The notes under the pieces were generated by a model. The model saw nothing but the letters and a program-made list of their open reading frames with translations, did not search any database and was not told the DNA's origin. A stretch of 64,000 nt of DNA from Xenoacremonium recifei (Eukaryota; Ascomycota; Sordariomycetes; Hypocreales; Nectriaceae), in NCBI GenBank assembly GCA_012184525.1, contig WOFQ01000081.1, positions 28,131-92,130 of the forward strand, written 5' to 3'. Positions 1-10,850 of the stretch are shown here, one piece after another. Every line of letters begins with the position of its first letter. Position 1 is the first letter of the stretch. Both the position numbers and the translations under genes were made by a program.

Positions 1-996
1 TTTTCCGTATCCGTCTGAGGTGTTCCCCGCTGTCTTATAACCTTCTCACTGACCGCCCATCGAAGGAATGCCCAATGAGCAGTTTTCCAAATGCCAATCT
101 GAAGGCGTTCTGTATCCCAATGAACCCCATGCTTCTTGATTTCTATACTAATCAGGAGTGGACGCAAACGGAGGGGCTCGAAGTCGGTGAAGTTAACTGT
201 GTGTGTAGAGGTGCTTGAACTGAACCTGGCCAAACTGGCCTCAAATTCCGTGCCAATGACGACGGATGCATATATACATCTGTCAATTATTTTGGCCGGT
301 GAGGAGACCGGCTTTAAGTCTCAATGAGGACGGGCAGTAGTGCTAGGATCTCTTAGTCAGGGGTGTGTTAGATTGCAAGCACTGGGAACTCCTGGAACTC
401 ACCAACCCACCACATTATAATCGTCTCAGTCCACAGAGAACTTCCTCGAAAACGCTTTGCAGGACACGCAAGAGGACTTGAATATTCTAGCTCGCTTCTT
501 CGTGGCTGAATTCCTGGCACTCGATCGCTTTCTGATGTATCTTTTCCACTTCTTCAAAGCTCGGAATACGGCCAGGTAGGTTATCGGTCTCGCCGGGGGC
601 CCTGAATGCATGCCTCCATTTCGTTAGTCTAGCGCCCGCGTCGTAACCTTATCCATAACTAGATCTGAGATTACCGGGTAGAATGTCAAGACAGCGTCCA
701 ACCTCCCCTATTTAGCTCACGAAATCGTCGGTTCCATTAGGAGGCATATCGCTATCAAGGACTATGTGCTCTACGCCTGACTCGCTCAGCCGCAATAGTG
801 ACAGTTGCTTCCTCGGCGGAGACGTTCTAGACGCGAGAGAGCCTGCTTCTGAGGTTGATGTGGACGACGGAGCAGAAAAGGAGATCGACGGCGCTGAGGG
901 ATTTCGGATTTTCGGACGAAGCGTCGCATTGAGATCGGGAGAGACATCGAGTGCATCGAAAGAATTTGTTCGTCTTCGCTTTGGGGTGGAAGGCAT
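1..996 (-). pseudogene. Decayed fungal PD-(D/E)XK nuclease-like gene (PDDEXK_12-type), truncated by window edge
   Basis: On the minus strand an ATG at 996 opens a frame with KRRR and Ser/Pro-rich sequence, then SPPRKQL and SGVEHIVL, matching the N-terminal part of the intact paralogue at 16719-18056. Homology continues leftward in shifted frames: GRIPSFEEVEKI (about 550), TTARPH (about 320), AKIID and TDFEPLRLRPLLISIEIKK (about 150-190), then TERLQIGIWKTAHWAFL near 75. The second acidic residue and Lys of the PD-(D/E)XK signature (ISIEIKK) survive. The frame is broken by shifts near 610-710 and by at least two in-frame stops: a TAG where the family has Trp (SWN, about 484) and a TGA after TTARPH. 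The Trp->TAG change is a G->A in CpA context on the other strand, typical of RIP. The 3' end lies outside the window. Family identity is firm; loss of function is inferred from the breaks. Confidence 0.8.
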
Positions 997-1859
997 CCCG
1001 CGATGCAGGTAGTCATTGTCGTAGCAGGACGGCCAGGGGGGTGATATAATGTTGATAGTAGTGATCACCAGGGACGTTTTTTCGTTTGCAGTTCTCGGGA
1101 GCGAATGGGTAAGTTGAGTTATTGCTATCGAAGACATTTAGAAGCTAATGGTAGATTGCATTTGCTGCATTCATGGCGTGTTGGATCTTGATATTGTCGG
1201 GCGAATAGGTGACTGTTGTGCAAGCTTGCTTGCTGATGGGACATGATGATACAAAGTAGTTGACGTGGCAACCACTAGCAAGCCTTCGGTAGCGTTGGGC
1301 CGTAGGCTAGATCCGGCGTACCCCACCTCTGCTAAGATCAGAGTTGTCTGTTCTGAGGGGCCACAAATTTTCTCACTTTACTCTATACACAAGCAACAAA
1401 TAACCGAATTGAATAATCTTGAGAAGGGTATCTACCAAGAGAAATCAAAACAAGAACGGGATCAATCGGCCATTAGCTCAAGGGAAATATTTAGTATTAC
1501 ATGCTGTCGCACGTGATACCCTTTAGAAGCGCTAGGTCTCGCTTGCACGTGATCACGTGAGTTGTCAGACGGAAGAAGGATAGTCCGCCCCGGAAGACAG
1601 AAATCCAAGGGGCTGGGGCCGTAGCAGCGTTTCTCGCGCAACAAGCAACAAACAAGCAACAACATGCTGAATTGAACGAGTCAATCCAATCGCATAATTC
1701 ATGCTTTTACCGCCGTCCCTGAAGTATATATTTCATCGGACTAACCGTTGACCCGCTCTTAAGTCCGACAGCTCCCTACAACTTTAAACTTCAATCACCA
1801 TCTCATCTCTTCGCTGTTGTGTTTCTCTCACGAATATACACACGCCTACAAGCGAAGTC
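997..1859. other. Intergenic, no supported gene
   Basis: Short frames here show no recognisable family. The notable content is the cluster of CACGTG E-boxes at 1510-1559, listed separately. The stretch separates two broken nuclease-like genes and probably contained the promoter of the one starting at 1860. Confidence 0.6.
1510..1559. promoter_or_regulatory. E-box cluster with CACGTGATCACGTG palindrome
   Basis: CACGTG occurs at 1510-1515 and twice in the perfect 14-bp palindrome CACGTGATCACGTG at 1546-1559. CACGTG cores are bound by bHLH factors (Cbf1/Pho4/SREBP type) in fungi. The cluster lies about 300 bp upstream of the ATG at 1860, which now leads into a pseudogene, so any present function is uncertain. 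Confidence 0.4.
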
Positions 1860-2788
1860 ATGGATACTCGCTCCGAAAGCTCGTCGCTCGTCCCCGCAGC
1901 TACACCTGCACGGCTTGGTCCAGTGCGGCCGACCGTTCGATTCGATTTACCAATGCGAAGTCGGTTTTTGAAGCGATCAACGAAGCTACCACGGAAGAAA
2001 CTGTGGTCCAGAGTATGGAAACTCTCCCAGAATCTGTATCCCCCTCTTGACCAGTCCTATAGACATCTCTCTTGCACAATTCGAGCGTTTCTTTCGTCAG
2101 CGTGAGAGGCAAGGTCGGAAATTTCGCCTACGATACTATGCAAGCCTCGAGACTATGGTCATTACAACTCCAACTCTGGCTCACGAGCACACCAAGAATT
2201 CTATAGTCCTAAAAGTTGCAATTGCCCTCAATGCCATGGGGATTGAAGAGGATGAGTGGGGCGATTCCGGCAGCACAACGTACTTCTCCTCAACCGGCGA
2301 TGCTGGTGGAGGGGGATGCATCTGGCACCCCTTTGCGCGTGCGGACTGGCCCTCAACCATGGCCAACCCTAGTTATCGAATGTGGAGCGACACAGAGCAT
2401 GCCATCATTGCGAGCGAAGATGAGGTGGTGGTTCGCGGCCTCGAACCATGAGGTGAAGATCGTTCTGCTGGTCAATTTACAGCCAGCTATCCGGAAGATC
2501 GTCATCGAGAAGTGGGTTGAAGTGCCAGGAGCACCAAGTCCTGGCGCAACTATGACAAGGGTCATCTCCGCTAACCCAAGCATTGACCCTGTCTGCGACC
2601 AGACCATCCGGATCGAGCCGAATTCTACCAGCAACACCCAGACTCCAGCCTCATATGTGGTTACTAGAGGGCCGCTAAGGCTCGAGTTCCAGTTGCTTCT
2701 CCTCAGAGCACCGTCTGGGCAAGGTGAAGGAGATGTCATTATTCCTGACGAATACTTCCAACATCTTGGGGCCAGAATATGGCGGTGA
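1860..2788 (+). pseudogene. Uma2-like PD-(D/E)XK protein, multiply frameshifted
   Basis: Fungal proteins resembling the Uma2 restriction-endonuclease fold can be followed through several frames. The ATG at 1860 leads to RPTVRFDLP. The frame then shifts near 1953 (NAKSVFEAINEATTEETVV), near 2030 (NLYPPLDQS) and near 2055 (ISLAQFERFF, GRKFRLRYYASLETM, then STTYFSS). A last shift falls in a G-run at about 2320, after which WPTLVIECGATQS, WWFAASNHEVKIVLL and IEKWVEV run to a stop at 2788. The conserved order (QFERFL...YYA.LETM..TTPT...PTLVIE.G.SQS...WWF) is typical of this fungal family, including the acidic residue of LVIECG. Four single-base-type shifts in under 1 kb, each at a point where homology resumes in another frame, argue for a dead gene rather than introns. 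No wild-type copy is in the window. Confidence 0.75.
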
Positions 2789-3534
2789 TTACACCTATTG
2801 GGATTAGTGAAGGTTATTTTGAGTTAGGCGCAAGGGCTTAATATAGCCCACTAAACTAATGCCACTTGTTATTTACGTAGACGTGGAAACTGTTATTTGT
2901 ACTTCTGACATTGCTTATTTGAAAATATCTACAATGTACAAAGATTAGACTTAATTATTTGGACGAGGACAATGAACAATATCAGGGTATTCTGGCCTGC
3001 TTCCGTATGTGCGATTGAACATTGCCAATCGTGTTGGAACTCCTACGACACGCCAGGCTCACTTCAGCAGATCCAGTCGCCATTTACCCGAGCGTGGTTG
3101 AGTTACTTCACTTTAGACTGGGAGCACTGAGCAGAAGTAACATTGCCTCAACATCACTTTTTGACCATCCCAATGCAATGTTGTAGATATACAGTCAAAT
3201 TACTCAGCTTTTCTGTGTATAGACAATAGCTACGTGGATTGTTGGAACTCCTCGGCACTTCAATCAGAAGGCCGGTTAGTGTAATGTCAGTCTGACTCCA
3301 GTGTGAACACGATAACGTATTGCGGAATTGTCAACCCCCCCGGAAACGTACGTATACTTGCGCTTTGATTCAATGTGATTCAATGAAAGACTTGACCCAT
3401 CTGTCGAGTTAGATCTGCGTGAGTCCATTAACCACTTCCAGAAGTGGTGTTTGCTTCTTGTGAGGAATCCTTATTTGGTGATTAGCGGGGAGTGAACGAG
3501 GAGGAGCTCTCAACAGCAACAGAAATCCACAACC
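2789..3534. other. Intergenic, nothing recognised
   Basis: AT-rich spacer with frequent stops on both strands and no family match seen. Confidence 0.6.
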
Positions 3535-3856
3535 ATGGCCCCAATAACTCCCCTCTCCAAACACACCGGAAAGCAAGACGTCATCTTCCTCGCCATGAAG
3601 TTCGACTGACATCAACCAGTGAGGTCTTGGTCTTGCCTGCTTGCGATGTAGAGTGTCAGAGGCCTCTTGCACCCGATTTGCGTAAGTTACAGGTATCTCA
3701 GAGCCGCACGGCTGTTGCTGAGAAGGAATACTGGAGGCTTTTCGGCTTCTAATGGGAATGACCGCGCGCCTAACACCGAAGGTCAAACGCCAAGCAAATA
3801 TTGGGGATGGCGTAAGCATTGAGGAAAAAGAGATTCGACTTATAAACACTCAATAG
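3535..3856 (+). pseudogene. Possible relic of a small basic fungal protein
   Basis: The ATG at 3535 opens a frame reading TPLSKHTGKQDVIFLAMKFD before a TGA. An alternate frame then reads VLPACDVE and a third, ending at 3856, reads TPKVKRQANIGDGVSIEEK. This resembles small Myb-like or histone-H1-like fungal proteins that start with a 'KQDVIFLAMK' type helix and end in a Lys-rich tail. The match is from memory of sequence character only and the frame is broken twice, so I list it as a relic at low confidence. Confidence 0.3.
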
Positions 3857-5199
3857 CGGCCCAATGTTCTTGTGACTGAGACTATAGGCTCACAGTGAAC
3901 AGATCTGAAAAGATACCAACCAATTATTTGCGAGGATTTAGCGCTTCGGCCAGAATATGAGCTTTGCCGGTGGCTTCCACACCCAGTACTGTCTAGAGTC
4001 TCACGTCTCCGCTACTTTCTCCTCCTCTACTATTACAGGAGCTGAACCGTATCCAGAAGATATACAGATCATATTTCCCTGTCCTGGGAGTCTCTTCAGT
4101 CTGGCAGGCAATGCGAGCCGCTTCTGAGAATACTTTCGACGCGAGTCCGTCGCCCAATCTCAGCCAGGTCCTATACAACGGCAGATAAAAGCCGGTGTTG
4201 AATTGAGACAGGACGCGAAAGGTCGCAGCCGTGATGGTGAGAGGTAGGATTCAAGAATACACTCCAAATCTAGCTCCAAATTGCCAGGTCTTATCTGCCA
4301 CAAGATCTGCCCAGTCATTTTGGCTTTAGCCAATGGGAGAGGGTTGGCTGGGGTTTAAATTGGGTATATGGATGTTAAAGTGATATCTATATGGCATCAG
4401 AGTCGATGTCATTTATATGCGGCCCGATCCGGCGGCAGATGGAACAAAGACAATGCGAGTGAGAGAACTTCCTTTTGGCTTATGTCCTTCGTAAGGAGAA
4501 ATGGATTACTCGTACATCTCTACTAGGTCCCAGAGTCCTCGGTATCGGTCGAGTTGGCCCGAATAGTTTGAGTCCAGTCTGCTGTTATTAGGTCACTACT
4601 TGAAGATGACACTCTGCAATGCAAAGACATGAGCGAAGAGAATATGCGGATCATTCGGGCGCATGTAAAAGTATATCTTCAACTACTGGATATTTTTTAC
4701 ACAGCCACGTTAATGCACCTTTGTTTATATGAACAAAGGTTAGGTCCAGGTATGCTGCCAGCCTTTCTACTAGCGAAGTTAATTAACATTGCAGAGTCGC
4801 AGGCGAATCATTGCATGGAGCGTAATAATGAAAACCCTCAATGTATACATGGTGGCTCAGTGCGCAGTTGTCCTCATGCCATTACGAGTAGAGCAGGACA
4901 GGAGGACCGCCTCTTATTCTTGACTTATCTTGTAAATATCTAGACACACTATTTGCGGGATGCCAGAAGAAAATCTAAGTGGGAGGACAGCTTGGGAGAT
5001 GATGAGAGATTAGGCGGGAGTGGTAGACCTGCTTCTGCAGAAAGCCAGATTAAATTTGAAATCTATGAACGGGAGTGGTTTACCTCATCTTGTTGCCACG
5101 CTAGAAAGGCCGCATTTCATGGCATCGTAGTACGATGTCATGTAGAATAATTGATAGGGTCTTCCTCGCGACCTCAACGTCCGCGCTTTGCCCAAACTA
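3857..5199. other. Intergenic, nothing recognised
   Basis: A 104-codon frame at 4629-4943 (+) shows no domain, signal peptide or codon bias I can identify, and I do not call it. The rest is stop-rich. Confidence 0.55.
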
Positions 5200-5693
5200 T
5201 CAACAAAATGTAGAATATCCAAATTGACAAGAGTAACAGGTACATGGGATATTTCCTCCGCAGCAATTGTTGTTTTCCACACAATCGAGAGGGATCTCAA
5301 TGCCATAACTAGACGTTAAGTTAGCAAGTCCTGACCAAGGTGTAGGTTAGTTACGCACCAGTTCTCGGGGTTGCAGTATGTGATTGGAAGCGGGCCCGCC
5401 TGGGGATTATCCGAATAATCGTAATTCAATGAATAACCGGAGATGCAGCCTGCTTGGGCATTAACGATCAAACCTTGGCAGTGTAATCAAGATTACATAC
5501 CAACATTCTGGTCACCACTACCGATGTCTCCAGAGCAGGTTTGAACACCATTGTCTACTGCGGTGATGTACCCAGCAACCTCAAACCCATCTGAGACTTG
5601 TCCACTAAGCTCCAGACATCCGAGAGCAATGTGGGAAAGGTGAAACATAGTAATAGCCGCAACACCGGCATGAATGCGCTTTAAGGTAACCAT
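5200..5693 (-). CDS. Small secreted cysteine-rich protein (candidate effector), three exons
   Basis: Exons 5693-5501, 5449-5359 and 5308-5200 join in frame (193+91+109 nt) to give 130 residues and a TGA. Both introns are 50-51 bp with GTATGT/CAG and GTGCGT/TAG borders, and the second has a TGCTAAC branch-site-like motif. The N-terminus is a plausible signal peptide: Lys/Arg then a hydrophobic run to about residue 24. The rest contains 12 cysteines, including an NNNCCGG doublet and a C-terminal CTCYSC cluster ending in Cys. Small size, signal peptide, even cysteine number and no recognisable domain are the usual profile of secreted fungal effectors or defence proteins. I recognise no specific family. 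Neighbours are barren sequence, and the frame is fully intact within a compartment where most genes are broken, which argues that it is maintained. Alternatives are a hydrophobin-unrelated cell-wall protein or an antimicrobial peptide. Confidence 0.65.
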
Positions 5694-7632
5694 AGTAAAT
5701 AGGGAGAAGATGCCGTATTCTCTGGTTTTATGAAGTTTATTGAAGCTTGGACTTGGTGTATCTGTTCGAGGAGAAAATCACAGAAGCGAATTGAGTTTCC
5801 TTGAGACTTTATAATTTTCTGAAAGTTTCCGTGATTGCTTCAATGGCAGGATGAAATGAGAGAAGTCTTCCTCTAAGTTAGAGTTCATTCGTATTGAGGA
5901 GGGGTATGCCCGCTGATCAATCCTTCCAATTAATTATGAGCAGATCAGTGACACTTCAGGAAGGTTACTACTCTTAGTCAGTTGCTGCCTAGTCATAGAC
6001 AGATCAAATACTGCAAATAAACACAGCCACTGAGAACGATGCCTGAGAATCCTAAAGCTTAAATTTTGCCAGTTACACTGCGGTTATTATAGAGCAGCCA
6101 ATCAACGCTTGAGATTACGTGCCATCTTCTCTTCTAATACTGCACACCCTTACCCAAAACATAACACGTACCTCTATTATTATAAATCTAGTGGTGTAAA
6201 AAGAAAACTTTCTCAGAAGCCGGGCGCACTGCATTTCCACTTCGTGTCAGGGTTATTACCGCTTACAACAGAAAGACAACACAAGCCTCCCTACCCGGTC
6301 TGACAATCCCCGCACAAGCACAAGAACAACGAAGAGCCAAGATCATCAATATTATGAACCAACAATATCATCACTTTATTCAATTATCCCCTCGTCCCTT
6401 AGCGTCTCCAACATTTTAGCAAACACCCCCTCCATATCAGCTTAGCTCGGCGAAGAGCGACCAACAAAGGGCTGATGCATTTTGTAAACAGTTTAAGCAA
6501 ATCAGATTTAGATTCTTAGATCCCGGTCTCCACTTGGACGCTTTGCAAGGCGACCCGTCTTATCTTCTCTCTTTCAGGTGGTTCGTGAATTTTCGTAGAA
6601 ACGCATGACCTCGTATGAGTTGCATGTCAGCATTACTAAAGGTTTGTTTATTTTTAACTCTTTGAGCCCAGCTGATGTAAGATGTGGAAATTTCAGTCTG
6701 GGGATCCCCGAAAGCTCCTTTACAGTAAAGCTACAGGGGCTCAAACGAATAGATTTTATTGATACTCTTGATATCATAGTCAACTTCAATTTTATGGCCA
6801 TGAGCTAGGCAACTGGTCTAGACAGTCCTCTTGCAACAGCACCAATGTGCTACACCTTGAACTTGAGGTGCTGTCAAGGAAACTCTATATCGAAACAAGC
6901 ACTTCGTCCGCTAGGGCTTACGGTGGCACTTGTGATATGTACTACAAAAGGTCTCACTAAATCTATACCGAAGGGGTAAGTTCCATCGAATGGCGATGGA
7001 CCCCGCTTATGCCATAATACGAGCGAGTTGGCTGTATCTGACTTGGAACGTTACTCGGTACCAACTGACTAAGTTTCCTTCATGGGATCATGGTTTCGTT
7101 ATTGTTTCGTCCTGTTCTCATTCCTCGCTCTTGAAACCCGACAATCTATGTCCTCTTTGGATCGGCAGTGCCTATAGTATCTCCATATTAGTCCCACGTC
7201 GCGGTGGGGAAGCGTAATTGAGACGAAGATCAATTAGGGCAATTATGATAAGATATCTCGATGATGGCAAGATGGATAATATGGCTCACTAAGAGATAAT
7301 TAGTCGTCGCTACTAGATAAGCGGTATTGTCTGCGCTTCTTACTAAAGACCAATCAAGTAACTCCGTGGCTACAGTCACCAAGCGATATGTAAAATGCGA
7401 CATTATCCGAGAATATTATTCGTGGACTCTCTCCTAGATGCTGAAGAATGGCGAATTTCTGTACTAATGTTTGTCATCTTGGGAGAAGTTTGTAGTCAAT
7501 ATGCACAACGTCAATCTAGTGCCCTGACATGAGATTGACTCAACTCCGCAACGTGTTTCTTGTACTCTGCAATCCCGATCGGCTCGGTATTCGTTAAGAA
7601 GTGCCTTTTTGTGCCCAGTCTAGAGTGCACAA
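5694..7632. other. Intergenic, nothing firmly recognised
   Basis: About 1.9 kb rich in stops on both strands. A short stretch near 6600-6800 reads on the minus strand like a leucine-rich surface-protein repeat (IPRLKFPHLTSAGLKELKI), but it is too short and isolated to call. Confidence 0.55.
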
Positions 7633-7803
7633 ATGGCAAACGTCACGCATCATTCAGCCTATCAGAGCTACCGTGGCCGGGTTCGGAGCGGCTGTCTCAC
7701 CTGTCGAGCGCGCAATTGTAAATATGACGAAACAAAGCCGGTGTGCAATAATTGGATACGATTAAACCGCTGCTGCACTTGTACGGCAAAAAGACTGCTA
7801 TAG
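7633..7803 (+). pseudogene. Zn(II)2Cys6 DNA-binding domain remnant
   Basis: The ATG at 7633 opens 56 codons containing RVRSGCLTCRARNCKYDETK followed by PVCNNW. The spacing fits the zinc cluster C-x2-C-x6-C-x6-C-x2-C, but the third cysteine is Tyr (TAT, one G->A from TGT) and the fifth is Trp, so the binuclear cluster could not form. The reading frame stops at 7801 and no Fungal_trans-type region follows. This looks like the stranded N-terminus of a former transcription factor. Confidence 0.65.
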
Positions 7804-8096
7804 CTGACCGGGACTGCCGAGAATGCCCTATTGAACCTGTTCTCTGGGTCTGTTGTGTTAAGTGAATTCTAAGAAGCGGGATTTGAAGATGGCCATAAAT
7901 CAATATCTTCAAAAGATCCGACTTTCACCGGCCTTAATAATTTCAGCAGACTTCGTCCACCTATTGTGCTAAAATATGTAGGTGTGCTCTCTTACGGAAA
8001 TTTCTTAAGATATCAGGGCATGAATGGAGTTATGGTGTAAGAATCTGATAATGACCTAATCATTTCTGAGTCAGTTACGAATCCGATCCCGATATC

Positions 8097-10850
8097 ATGC
8101 CCGACGTCACAAAAGCCGCTCTTTCAATTGTACGCCGGGAGGAGGAATACAGAGCAAATGAGTCAGCTTCCAGAGCAATGGACTTTCAGCAAAATACGGA
8201 GCTCCCTGATAAAAACGACGCCGCTGACAGGGTCGAAGAGCATCAGGGCAATGCCAACAACCTGGGAGCCGTCGGTGCGAATAACGGGTATGCACAGAGG
8301 TAAAGCCGAGGGAGTTTGGTCAGCTGGCTGGTCTTGCGATGCTTAGTCCATCCAAAAATTGTCTATCACGCTTGCGATAGGACTAGAAACATGGCTTTAC
8401 TGTACAATTAATCAACGAATATGTGTTCCCACCAGGCTTTAAAACATTTTGGCACCTTGAACCTGTTGCTATGTGTTTTTCTCCAGCTGCAGCAAGGTTC
8501 ACCTTTCTTATCTTGCGATAACAGTTGGGCCGAAATAGGCAGGACAATATTCGACTTGTTACACTACTACCTGGAGAATTTGGTGACCAGATTCGAATTC
8601 AGATATCTCACGACCTTCTTGAGAAAAACGTCCCAAGAGCGGATGCAGCGACAAAGGCTACTCTCGACGAGATTAGGGAAAGATTGCCAGACAACTGGTG
8701 GGTATATGAGACGATTCACCATCGACTGTATTTTTATTTCGAAGAAGACAGCGGCAAGAATTGGAAGACTTCATGGAGCCATCCCAATCCCAATTTCGAT
8801 CATTCACTTTGTTCAAACCAACGCCACGAAATCAATTCCGAGTCTCATTATTTAAGATATGAAGCTCTGTCCTACACTTGGGACTCAAGTTCAGACGATG
8901 AGATGGCTTACATTGATAGTGCTTGGCCTGCTCCTAGGTCGGCACTATTACCGCTCAGCGTTAATTTGGCACAGGCACTACGGCATTTACGGTACACAGA
9001 CAAAGCGCGAACACTCTGGATTGATACCATATGTATTAATCAGTCAAACGATATAGAGAAAAGCAATCAGGTAACCCGTATGGCGGACATTTATCGACAG
9101 GCACAACGGGTCATTGTCTGGCTTGGCCCACATAATTCAAACAGTGTGTTGGCCATGGATACGCTCAGCTATCTGGGCAGACAGATCGAAATCACTGTCG
9201 ATAATTGAACATTCTCCACCCTAGGAGCCGTGGAACCTTACAGGTGCGAAAGCGCCACCGAACTACCCTACGACACAGAAACATGGGCGGCCATCAACAA
9301 CTTGATATATCGCCCGTGGTTCAGCCGAGTATAGATTATAAAAGAGATACAGCTTGCCAGCAAAGACGCTGTTATCCAATGCGGGACTCACAACATGCCT
9401 TGGGTCATTTTCCGGCGGGTCGTTAGTTGTCTATGGGTCAGTCACCCCTAGCACATAGGCTTTGTGATAATACCTACCTCGTCAGCGTAGAACAAGAGCA
9501 AGCTTCCCTCTATCATTCATAGATCAAGGTTAGCGTTTTTTTCAGCAACTAGCTAACACAAGAAGTCGCTACATGCCCATTTCTCAAGTACTCAACCTTA
9601 CAAAAGGCAGGGGCTGCACTAATCCGCGGGATTTTGTCTACGGGCTCTTCGGTCTCTTACCACCAAGGCTTAGCAACACGATATGTCCCCAATACATCTC
9701 ACCAGTTGAGGGTGTGTGCAAAGATCTCACTATCAGATATATGAGTCATGTTCAGCGTCTTGAATCCCTACGAGAATGTCATCTCGATAACCGAGTGCTT
9801 GTCAACCTGCCCTCATGGGTTCCTGATTTCTCAGCTCGAAAGTTTCCTCCAAAGCCTGCTGAATGGCAGTTTAGTGCCGGGTTTTCTAGATGTCATGTCT
9901 CAATACTCGTCTCAAACACTCTAGAGGTCTTGGGGGTTCGCTGTGCCGCTGTCAGCGGTGTTGTTCCAATTCCCATTAAACCTTCAAGATGTACTGAAGG
10001 CACGCAATCACAAACGGAAACACAACCCCAAGGCATGAGAGGAAGCCTAGTCAACGAGTTTTCCAACAAGACCTACATTACTAACGAGACATTTTGGTCC
10101 GTATGGGCCAAGACACTGACTGGCAACTACCTTCGCAAGAGGTTTTCGGAACAGTCAGTTCCAAAGTTGACGGAATGGGAGTCCCGACTCGGCGACGGCA
10201 AGCTGATAAGGGACTCATCAATTGATGTTGATCAGAACAGTAACAGTAGTTCATCTTTCCAAGCCGACTATGCCAGAGACTTCGTACGAAATAGGCCATT
10301 CCTTTTGACTAAAGAAGGTTACGTTGGCCTAGGACCGCCGGGAGCCCGACAAGGTATATTGTATCCTATGCTAGTCTATATACATGTCTCGGAGAATTGT
10401 ATTAGTAAGTCGTCTGCTGAACTATAGTATAGATGACTTGGTTTGTGTGCTGCTTAGCTGTGATTCTAACCCTATGTTGCTACGAAAACAGGCAGGAGAT
10501 CGCTACCTCGTCGTTGAAGAATTTTATGTGTACAGCTTGGAAGACGCACGCAGTTTACTTGGACCTCTTCCCCAGCCCTAGAAAACGCAAGTGTTTATTG
10601 AGTCAACCAGTCAGACAGTAGCCTATCGGTTCCTCAACTCACAAACGAAGGAGCTAATTGATGATGACCCGCGGCTACGGGGATTGTCAGATGAGTGAGA
10701 GATTGCTAGCGCTGACAGAACAGAGGATGACCCCAACACATTTCAAGCATTCAAAAACAAAGAGATTGGAGAAGTGGTCAAATTTGACCTTTGACTTAGC
10801 CCGGACTGGAGTCTAGAGGCGTTCACCTCCGAGAAGTTGCGTTGATATGA
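8097..10850 (+). pseudogene. HET-domain protein with WW-like insertion, inactivated by several stop codons
   Basis: An N-terminal exon probably starts at ATG 8097. The HET core begins at about 8543 with IRLVTLLPGEFGD, continues YEALSYTWDSS, LWIDTICINQSN and ADIYRQAQRVIVWLGP, and later gives PRDFVYGLFGL, LPSWVPDFS, GYVGLGPPGA, DRYLVVEEFYVY and RGVHLREVALI before a stop at 10848-10850. Between the first two blocks lies a WW-like motif: LPDNWW, then RLYFYF, then SWSHPNP. Supported introns include 10354-10432 (79 bp); others lie around 9440-9570 and upstream of 8543. In-frame stops at 9206 (TGA), 9332 (TAG where HET has Trp in RVWII), 10579 (TAG), 10696 (TGA) and 10792 (TGA) plus a frameshift before the C-terminus disable it. 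Intact HET proteins act in heterokaryon incompatibility and related cell-death responses. The identity is clear and inactivation is well supported. Confidence 0.85.

Noticed and set aside
712..1137. Complete 141-residue minus-strand protein
   Set aside because: It is only the N-terminal part of the decayed PD-(D/E)XK gene; homologous blocks continue in other frames to its left.
6574..6808. Leucine-rich (Ecm33-like) surface protein fragment
   Set aside because: Overlapping frames on both strands, about 70 codons, no signal peptide or continuation. Too weak to support.
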